Source: Chitinophagaceae bacterium | GTDB taxonomy: Bacteria > Bacteroidota > Bacteroidia > Chitinophagales > Chitinophagaceae | DNA length: 5,852 nucleotides | Reading direction: 5' to 3' | Assembly: GCA_025963615.1 (NCBI GenBank) | Contig: JAOQAL010000392.1 | Location: 1 to 5,852 of the forward strand | In this document: piece by piece, positions 1 through 5,852 of the stretch | Position numbering within the stretch: the stretch's first letter is position 1 | Layout: each line of letters opens with the position of its first letter | Program-made: the position numbers and the translations under genes | The notes under the pieces: model-generated | What the model was told of the DNA's origin: nothing | What the model saw: only the letters and a program-made list of their open reading frames with translations | Database searches by the model: none

Positions 1-46
1 TTAAATTGAAAAGATTATATCCGTCAATTAACGATTAACATAACAC

Positions 47-88
47 TAGATACTGGAGGCTGGATGTTGGATACTGGATAGTGGTGCC
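47..88 (+). repeat. Degenerate 7-bp tandem repeat array (six units), left of the oxidase gene
   Basis: Six consecutive heptamers can be read without gaps: TAGATAC at 47, then units at 54, 61, 68, 75 and 82, with a consensus near TGGATRC. The third to fifth units keep the TGGAT core; the second (TGGAGGC) and sixth (TGGTGCC) are more diverged. The period of 7 is not a multiple of 3 and no credible ORF covers it, so this is non-coding repeat DNA. It ends about 29 bp before the oxidase start codon. The same repeat family reappears in opposite orientation just after that gene. The function is unknown. Confidence 0.8.
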
Positions 89-110
89 AGATTAAGATAT
101 AAATAAACAC

Positions 111-117
111 AGGAAGG
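111..117 (+). promoter_or_regulatory. Purine-rich possible ribosome binding site, unusually close to the start
   Basis: AGGAAGG abuts the ATG at 118 directly, so its AGGA core is only 3 nt from the start, closer than a canonical Shine-Dalgarno spacing. Bacteroidota often initiate without a strong Shine-Dalgarno, so this may contribute little. The start itself is fixed by other evidence: an in-frame TAA at 100-102 blocks extension, no ATG, GTG or TTG lies between it and 118, and the twin-arginine motif follows at once. Confidence 0.35.
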
Positions 118-1593
118 ATGAAAAGAAGGAAATTCATTGAATATGGTGTGATGGCGGGAGCGGGTAGTATTTTGACGCCTGCGATTTTAGAACCACAGGG
201 ATTGGTTAGCAAATCAGTCTCGGGACAACAAGGAAGTAAAAAGGTTATTGTCGCGGGTGCGGGCATCACGGGACTATGTTGTGCTTATGAATTAATGAAA
301 AGCGGTCATGAAGTGGTTGTGATGGAAGCGACAGGCCGGTATGGAGGTCATGTGTTTACCGGACGGGATGGTTTGTCAGATGGGCTATATGCCGATTTTG
401 GAGCGGATCATATTACCAAACCGGGTTACGAAAAGTTTTTTGATTATATCAGTGAATTTAATCTTACCGCCCTTCCTTATCCGCATGCGGAGGGTTCTGA
501 TGCAGCGCCTGGCCGAAATGCACTTAAAATGATTGAAGGCAAGTTCTATGCTGAAGAAATGCTGAAGGATCCTGCCCTACTGAAGAAATTTGGTTTCAAT
601 GAAAAGGAAGCCGGCTTTCTTTCGCAAAATCCCTGGTATGCTCTTCAATCGCTGTACCTTAAACCATACATGGGTAAGTTTACCGATCCCTCTCAACCCT
701 TTGGTGCTGGGTACGATGATTTGGATAAAATTTCCTTAGCTGATCTTTATAAAAAAGAAGGGGCTTCTCCAGCCGCACTCCGGTTTCTTGGCGGTGGCAA
801 CACGTCGGCGCTATATGCCTTGTGGAGGTCCGCCGTAATGCAGTTCCGTGGCATACCCCTTTCGGAAGGCGACACCTACCATCTTAAGGGGGGTAATGAA
901 CAATTACCTATCGCTTTCGCGAAACGGTTAGGGACACACGTAAAGTTAAACCATCCGATCCTTGGTATTCAGCATGACAACCGCAGTGTTACTGTTAGCT
1001 ATAAAGCATTTGGTTATGATGACCCCCAAAAAATGACCGCGGACGTACTCGTTAACTGCATTACCCTGCCGGTGTTCAGGAAGATTCCCGTAACACCTGC
1101 TTTATCTCCCGCAAAACAATGGGTGGTCGATAATATGGCCTACTCTTCGCATCCCTTTTATGTATTTGAGGCAAGTTCCCGGTTTTGGCTGGACGATGGT
1201 TTCAAAAGCATTAATATGGAGTTTGAACATCCGGACATCTCTTCTATATGGGAAGAAACCAATGAAGTGGAATCCAACCGGATTATTTTGAAAGCGTATG
1301 GCCCCGGGGGCCTTTCTGCCCAACGGGTCTTAGCCGCTTTCAGGAAAGTATATCCCGGCAAGCGCGATACCATTGAACAGGCCCTTACAAAGGACTGGAC
1401 GACTGACCGGTTTGCTCCTGCCTGTGAAATGGAGCCATTTCCCATTGGACAAATGCATAAATTCTGGCCGCAAATAATGATGCCGGAGGGACGGATTTAT
1501 TTTGCGGGGACGTATGCTGATAATATGAGTCGCGGGATGGAATCCTGCCTACGCTCTGCTCAACGGGTTGCACAGGAAATCAACAAACTTTAA
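118..1593 (+). CDS. FAD-dependent amine oxidase family protein with Tat-type leader
   Basis: This 491-residue protein is a flavoprotein of the flavin-containing amine oxidase superfamily, expected to oxidise an amine or amino-acid-like substrate; the actual substrate cannot be read from sequence. The N-terminus has a twin-arginine motif (RRKFI, residues 3-7) and a short hydrophobic stretch (about 10-24), suggesting folded export by the Tat pathway, although no clear AxA cleavage site is seen. The Rossmann FAD motif is GAGITG (47-52), with Glu70 placed to bind the adenosine ribose, followed by RYGGH (74-78), where most relatives have GGR. A mid-protein HLKGGNEQLP (255-264) matches the family's substrate-domain GG motif. 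The C-terminal FAD motif is YFAGTYADNMSRGMES (461-476). Length is normal for the family and the frame is intact. The lysine that usually sits near flavin N5 seems absent around residues 340-350. It is apparently monocistronic and converges with the kinase gene. The superfamily call is firm; exact enzyme type is open. Confidence 0.87.
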   Translation: MKRRKFIEYGVMAGAGSILTPAILEPQGLVSKSVSGQQGSKKVIVAGAGITGLCCAYELMKSGHEVVVMEATGRYGGHVFTGRDGLSDGLYADFGADHITKPGYEKFFDYISEFNLTALPYPHAEGSDAAPGRNALKMIEGKFYAEEMLKDPALLKKFGFNEKEAGFLSQNPWYALQSLYLKPYMGKFTDPSQPFGAGYDDLDKISLADLYKKEGASPAALRFLGGGNTSALYALWRSAVMQFRGIPLSEGDTYHLKGGNEQLPIAFAKRLGTHVKLNHPILGIQHDNRSVTVSYKAFGYDDPQKMTADVLVNCITLPVFRKIPVTPALSPAKQWVVDNMAYSSHPFYVFEASSRFWLDDGFKSINMEFEHPDISSIWEETNEVESNRIILKAYGPGGLSAQRVLAAFRKVYPGKRDTIEQALTKDWTTDRFAPACEMEPFPIGQMHKFWPQIMMPEGRIYFAGTYADNMSRGMESCLRSAQRVAQEINKL

Positions 1594-1611
1594 TGTAACT
1601 TTTCACGGCGA

Positions 1612-1639
1612 TGATCCAGTATCCAGCATCCGGTATCTA
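1612..1639 (-). repeat. Degenerate 7-bp tandem repeat array (four units), right of the oxidase gene
   Basis: Read on the minus strand this is four heptamers, TAGATAC, CGGATGC, TGGATAC and TGGATCA, belonging to the same family as the array at 47-88 but inverted. The bases at 1614-1625 are the perfect 12-nt reverse complement of 68-79, and 1633-1640 is the reverse complement of 46-53. It begins 18 bp after the oxidase stop codon. The two arrays therefore bracket the oxidase gene as an imperfect inverted repeat. There is no transposase and no obvious target-site duplication, so it is not called a mobile element. Confidence 0.75.
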
Positions 1640-1762
1640 GCAGAAGCCTCTCTGAAATACCGGGCGTTGCAAAAAATGCAGGTACACGTTGGCGTGAGAC
1701 TGGGCAGGCTCTCCAGCAAAGAGATGAAAAACCTGGGGTGATTGAAGATGAATGCTTTTATA

Positions 1763-1795
1763 AATACGGTCAGCCGGGGATCGTCAGACCGTATT
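1763..1795. terminator. Inverted repeat between convergent genes, possible bidirectional terminator
   Basis: AATACGGTC (1763-1771) and GACCGTATT (1787-1795) form a perfect 9-bp stem around a 15-nt loop. The right arm lies inside the last codons of the kinase gene and the kinase stop codon (1784-1786) falls in the loop. Position between two convergent genes fits a shared transcription terminator. Neither side has an immediate T tract: the nearest on the plus strand, at 1812-1818, is 16 nt beyond the stem and encodes lysines of the kinase on the other strand. The hairpin is directly visible; the terminator role is inferred and weak. Confidence 0.4.
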
Positions 1796-4700
1796 AAGAG
1801 TCTGCAGGTTCTTTTTTTCACGGACCTTAATAGCCCATGTTTCAAGCATCGTCACGAGCTCTTCGAGTTTAACAGGCTTGCTTAAAAAATCGTCCATGCC
1901 CGCGTCCAGGCATTTATCCCTGTCTTCTTTCATGGCATTCGCTGTCATAGCAATGATGACAGGTTGCAGTTCCAGACCTCTTCGTATTATTCTTGTAGCC
2001 TCCAGACCATCCATCTCCGGCATTTGCACATCCATCAATATTAAATCATAATGTTGCTGCGAAATCATTTCCAATACCTCCTGCCCATTCTCTGCCAGTC
2101 CTGCTTCATATCCCAATTTCCCAAGAATTTTTATTGCCAGTTTCTGGTTGATAAGATTATCTTCCGCAACAAGTACATGCATGGGGTACTTCGCTGCAAA
2201 ATCCGCTGAGAGTGTCTGTTTAACAGGTTGAACTTCGGCTACCTGTTTAGTTTTTCCCCTCAGCTCATTAATCATTAGCTTACACAACATCTCCTGCTTA
2301 ATCGGCTTGGTCAGTATGGATCTGAACAATCCGGAATATCTTTTATTCCGTTCATCCCCTACCGAACTTAACAGGATAACGGGAAGCTCCGGATAAAGCT
2401 GTTGTACATGGCGGGCCAATCCACAGCCATCCATATCGGGCATTTGCATATCAGTAAGCAATAGATCAAAACGTCCTTCTTTTGACAATATCTCCAGCGC
2501 TTCGTGTCCCGAACTTGCCAAGGTTGGCAATAGTTTCCATATGGCCAGTTGATTTTTCAAAATGCTGCGGTTCGTTAAATTATCATCGACTACCAGTATC
2601 CGTTTTCCTTCCAACCCAGCCATGTGATTGGTAACGTGCGTACGCAATGTTTGTGAACTGGCTACCGATTGAATGGTGAAATTAAATGTGGTGCCCTGGC
2701 CCTCTTGGCTTTCAACATCAATAGTGCCGCCCATCAACCCAATTAATTTTTCGCAAATTATAAGACCCAATCCGGTTCCCCCATATTTACGGGTGGTGGA
2801 TGAATCAACCTGCGAAAAAGCTTTAAACAAACGTTGCATTTTATCTGCCGGGATACCAATGCCGGTATCACGCACTTCAAAACGTAATTCCATTTCGCCG
2901 CTCTCAGCTTCGTTAGCCAAATGAACTCCGACAAATATTTCCCCGCGTTCGGTAAACTTGATGGCATTACTTACCAGGTTCATTAATATCTGCCTCAATC
3001 GTAAACTATCGCCAATGATCTGGGCAGGAACATCATGATCTATCTCATAGATAAGATCTAGTGCTAATGCACCAGCTTTTCCTGCAAATACATCCAGTAC
3101 CTCTTCGATACAGGTGCGTAAATCGAAATCGCGGGATTCAAGATCCATGTTGCCTGATTCTATTTTAGAAAAATCAAGGATATCGTTGATCACGGTCAGC
3201 AGCGCTTCGCCGCAGGTGCTGATCGCTTTTGCATATTCCAGTTGCTCTTCGGTTAATTTGGTTTCGGATAAAAGGGAAGCCATGCCTATTACACCATTCA
3301 TGGGGGTCCGGATCTCATGACTCATCGTAGCCAGGAAGGAGCTCTTCGCCTTGTTGGCAAGATCCGCTTCCATACGGGCTTTCCGTTCTTCTTCGTTTAT
3401 ATGTACCAGCTGAACCGTTTGTTCCTGCACTTTTCTTTCCAGATTCTCCCGTTGCCTCTTTATGATATTAATCCTGAACAGGTAAAAGGCAAGAACGCTT
3501 CCTGCGATGGCCAGTATGGCAATCATCCTAAACCACCAGGTTAACCAGAATGGAGGCCTAATGATAAGCTGTACCGATATGGTACGGGTGGACCAACCGC
3601 CTTCATTATTCAAGCCTTTTACCTTGAAAATATATTTCCCCGGATCCAGGTTGGTATAAGTTGCTGTGCGGTTAGTGCCGATCTCATTCCAGTTTTTGTC
3701 AAAGCCTTCCAGCATGTAGGCATAATTCTTTTTTTCTGTTGTTGAATATATTAATGAAGCAAACTCAAATGAAATAACAGAACTTTTGTAGGGCAACGTT
3801 ATTACTTTTGTTTCTGTGATATTGGTTTTTAACGGAGAAGGATCATTGGCATCTTTAGCGATCGGCACCCTTTTATTGAAAATCTGAAAGTCAGTTAATA
3901 CCAAGGGTGGTTCGAATGGATCTTCCTTGATTTTTTCAGGATAAAACTTATTGAAGCCATTGATACCACCAAAATACAGGGCTCCTGAAGCGCTTTTACA
4001 TACGGCTCCCATTTTGAATTCATTGGATTGCAGGCCGTCCTCCACGCCAAAATTTCTAAATGTTTTATTGGCCAGATCAAAACGCGATAATCCTTTATTG
4101 GTACTAATCCAAAGATTGCCTTTAGCATCTTCCAATAATCCTAAAATTACGTCATTGGGCAGGCCATCAGCCGTGGTGTATGTTGTAAATATTTTTTTAT
4201 TTGTATCAAAGTAATCTAATCCTACCCGGGTAGCTACCCACAAATTGCCGGATTTATCTTCATACATATAGCAGACCCTGTTATCACTCAGACTGTTTTT
4301 ATCTTCGCTATGTAAAAAGCCGGTGAAGCTCCTGGTCTTTTTATTAAAAAATTGCAATCCTCCGCCGTCAGTTCCTATCAAAAGATTGCCTTTACTATCT
4401 TCCGTTATCGCACTAATTTTCCGGGTTCGCAAATTCCCACTGTTGTCCTCAAACCGGGTAAATGAATTATTGAGGGGATTATAAAGATTCAATCCGCCAT
4501 TATAGGTACCGATCCAGATGTTCCGGTCGCGGTCTTCAAAGATAACCCAGCCATTATTACAGCTTAAACTGGAAGCATCGGCCGGATCATTTTTAAAATG
4601 TTTGTACGTATTTTTTTGAGGATTAAAAACTGTTACGCCATCGTTCCAGGTACCTACCCATACATTTCCCTGGTGGTCCTCGCATACACTCAGTACATAA

Positions 4701-5852
4701 TCGCCACAGATACTATTTTTATTTCCTTCTGCATGCAGGAAATGGGTGAAGTTTTTTGTTGCCGGATCAAAGAGGTTCAGCCCACCGCCGTCGGTACCGA
4801 TCCATATTTTACCGGCGGTATTTTCCACCATCGATAACACATTGTTATTATTCAGGCTGTTTTTTGCCAGCGTATGTTTGTAGTGTTCAAATTTATTGCT
4901 GTTCTTGTTAACGATGTTAACGCCTCCGGCAAATGTGCCAATCCACATATTATCATTCTTATCCTTACAGATAATATCGATGGAATTATGGCTGATGCTA
5001 TTATTATCTATTTCATCGTGCTGGTAATTCTGAAAGATCCTTGTGTCAGGGTTATAAATACTTAAACCCCCGTTTTCCGTTCCTATCCACAGGTTGCCAA
5101 TGTCATCTTCTGCGATGGTAAATACGGCGTCCGCCGGCAAGCTGTTGCTGTTGTGCTTTTCATGCATAAAGCGGCGGAATTTTCCTGTACTTCTGTCGAA
5201 GAGATTTAATCCGCCTCCAAAAGTTCCAACCCAGAGCCTGCGTTTACTATCTTCAAAAATCACTGATACGTTATTGTTACTCAGCGAGCTACTATCATTT
5301 TTATCATATCGGAAATGTGTAAATGTTTTTGTTTTTTTGTCAAATAAACTAAGACCATTTTCAAAGGTTCCCACCCAGACCCGGTGTTCCTTGTCTTCAA
5401 ATACATACCGCGCGTCCACATCGTAGCGGGTAAACCGGTTTTGCCGGGGTTCAAAATAAGCTAAACCGCTCTCTGTATTTATCCATAAATTCCCCTCACT
5501 ATCCTTGCTTAAACCCGTTAGCAAATCGCTGGTAATGCTGTTTTTGTTTTCAGGCTTGTTAGTAAAATGAGTAAAGGCCTCCTTTTGTTTATCATAGCGG
5601 TTTAAACCGCCGCCCCTGGTAGCTATCCAGATAATTCCTTCCGCATCTTCCACCATGCCGGTGATGAAATTATTATTGATGCTATTGCTGTCTTTTGCAA
5701 CATTTTTATAGGTCGTAAACTTGTACCCGTCATATTTATTCAATCCGTCACGGGTGCCAAACCACATGAATCCCCGGCTACCCTGTAAGATGCACATCAC
5801 ATTATTCTGCGACAATCCGTTGTTGAGATCCAGGTGCTCAAACTTCAGGTTT
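1784..5852 (-). CDS. Hybrid sensor histidine kinase: propeller repeats, Y_Y_Y, HisKA, HATPase, two receivers (5' partial)
   Basis: The gene runs off the right edge; 1355 residues are visible, numbered here from the first complete codon (5851-5849). Residues 1-640 hold about 14 propeller repeats of the form ED-x2-G-N-LW-[IV]-GT-x-GGGL-x2-[FY], consistent with two seven-bladed periplasmic propellers. A Y_Y_Y domain follows (about 695-762), then one membrane helix (773-792) and a charged, probably coiled linker. The kinase core has the H box MSHEIRTPMNG with phospho-acceptor His845, the N box with Asn958 and Asn962, the DTGIGIP loop (Asp995) and the GGTGLGL lid (1024-1030). Two receiver domains follow. 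The first has Asp1089/Asp1090, phospho-acceptor Asp1134, Ser1162 and Lys1182; the second has Glu1230/Asp1231, Asp1274, Thr1303 and Lys1325. All key residues are present in both. The protein stops about 20 residues after the second receiver, with no AraC-type helix-turn-helix and no HPt. The likely role is an inner-membrane sensor, with propellers outside and kinase in the cytoplasm, feeding a phosphorelay. The signal is unknown; related regulators often sense sugars or polysaccharides. The true start and any signal peptide lie beyond 5852. Confidence 0.93.
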   Translation of the reverse strand, partial: NLKFEHLDLNNGLSQNNVMCILQGSRGFMWFGTRDGLNKYDGYKFTTYKNVAKDSNSINNNFITGMVEDAEGIIWIATRGGGLNRYDKQKEAFTHFTNKPENKNSITSDLLTGLSKDSEGNLWINTESGLAYFEPRQNRFTRYDVDARYVFEDKEHRVWVGTFENGLSLFDKKTKTFTHFRYDKNDSSSLSNNNVSVIFEDSKRRLWVGTFGGGLNLFDRSTGKFRRFMHEKHNSNSLPADAVFTIAEDDIGNLWIGTENGGLSIYNPDTRIFQNYQHDEIDNNSISHNSIDIICKDKNDNMWIGTFAGGVNIVNKNSNKFEHYKHTLAKNSLNNNNVLSMVENTAGKIWIGTDGGGLNLFDPATKNFTHFLHAEGNKNSICGDYVLSVCEDHQGNVWVGTWNDGVTVFNPQKNTYKHFKNDPADASSLSCNNGWVIFEDRDRNIWIGTYNGGLNLYNPLNNSFTRFEDNSGNLRTRKISAITEDSKGNLLIGTDGGGLQFFNKKTRSFTGFLHSEDKNSLSDNRVCYMYEDKSGNLWVATRVGLDYFDTNKKIFTTYTTADGLPNDVILGLLEDAKGNLWISTNKGLSRFDLANKTFRNFGVEDGLQSNEFKMGAVCKSASGALYFGGINGFNKFYPEKIKEDPFEPPLVLTDFQIFNKRVPIAKDANDPSPLKTNITETKVITLPYKSSVISFEFASLIYSTTEKKNYAYMLEGFDKNWNEIGTNRTATYTNLDPGKYIFKVKGLNNEGGWSTRTISVQLIIRPPFWLTWWFRMIAILAIAGSVLAFYLFRINIIKRQRENLERKVQEQTVQLVHINEEERKARMEADLANKAKSSFLATMSHEIRTPMNGVIGMASLLSETKLTEEQLEYAKAISTCGEALLTVINDILDFSKIESGNMDLESRDFDLRTCIEEVLDVFAGKAGALALDLIYEIDHDVPAQIIGDSLRLRQILMNLVSNAIKFTERGEIFVGVHLANEAESGEMELRFEVRDTGIGIPADKMQRLFKAFSQVDSSTTRKYGGTGLGLIICEKLIGLMGGTIDVESQEGQGTTFNFTIQSVASSQTLRTHVTNHMAGLEGKRILVVDDNLTNRSILKNQLAIWKLLPTLASSGHEALEILSKEGRFDLLLTDMQMPDMDGCGLARHVQQLYPELPVILLSSVGDERNKRYSGLFRSILTKPIKQEMLCKLMINELRGKTKQVAEVQPVKQTLSADFAAKYPMHVLVAEDNLINQKLAIKILGKLGYEAGLAENGQEVLEMISQQHYDLILMDVQMPEMDGLEATRIIRRGLELQPVIIAMTANAMKEDRDKCLDAGMDDFLSKPVKLEELVTMLETWAIKVREKKNLQTLNTV

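Noticed and set aside
1..117. Bacteroidota-type promoter (TAnnTTTG at -7) for the oxidase gene
   Set aside because: I found no TAnnTTTG match in this stretch; the AT-rich segments alone are not enough to place a promoter.
24..269. 81-codon minus-strand reading frame over the 5' region of the oxidase gene
   Set aside because: It is antisense to the oxidase start and passes through the 7-bp repeat array, and its composition is not protein-like.
47..1639. Transposon or insertion sequence bounded by inverted repeats around the oxidase gene
   Set aside because: There is no transposase or integrase, the repeats are internally tandem rather than simple terminal inverted repeats, and no target-site duplication is seen.
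1677..1742. Short plus-strand frame (about 21 codons from the ATG at 1677) in the intergenic region
   Set aside because: It is very short, has no ribosome binding site upstream and resembles no family I know; it is probably chance.
1812..1818. Run of seven T as the tail of a plus-strand intrinsic terminator
   Set aside because: It encodes lysines of the kinase on the minus strand, lies 16 nt beyond the nearest stem, and no hairpin abuts it.
1603..1845. 80-codon minus-strand reading frame across the intergenic region and the kinase 3' end
   Set aside because: It overlaps the kinase C-terminus on the same strand in another frame, runs through the heptad repeat, and has no recognisable domain or ribosome binding site.
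5094..5426. 110-codon plus-strand frame antisense to the kinase propeller region
   Set aside because: It lies wholly opposite a well-supported coding region with conserved repeats; its length is explained by the regular codon pattern of those repeats.

Overview
The window looks like a piece of a Bacteroidota chromosome, most likely from a Chitinophagaceae-type soil or environmental bacterium. Three things point that way: a very large membrane sensor kinase built on two-component-regulator propeller repeats followed by a Y_Y_Y domain, moderate GC content, and weak Shine-Dalgarno signals. The family-level placement is inference; no marker gene is present.

Layout. Positions 1-117 are AT-rich non-coding DNA with a degenerate 7-bp tandem repeat (47-88) and no promoter I can call with confidence. 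Positions 118-1593 (+) encode a FAD-dependent amine-oxidase-family enzyme with a twin-arginine-type leader. Positions 1594-1783 are the convergent intergenic region. It holds a second array of the same 7-bp repeat in the opposite orientation (1612-1639) and a 9-bp-stem inverted repeat (1763-1795) that overlaps the end of the next gene. Positions 1784-5852 (-) encode a hybrid sensor histidine kinase that is still open at the right edge, so its N-terminus and promoter lie outside the window.

The two genes converge and share no promoter or operon, so nothing here shows that they work together. The kinase probably senses an extracytoplasmic signal through about 14 propeller blades and passes phosphate from His845 to one or both of two C-terminal receiver domains. 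Unlike the classical Bacteroides hybrid two-component regulators, it ends without an AraC-type DNA-binding domain, so its output must go through a partner not visible here.

I see no RNA gene, CRISPR array, transposase or clearly new system. The most unusual feature is the pair of inverted heptanucleotide arrays flanking the oxidase gene.
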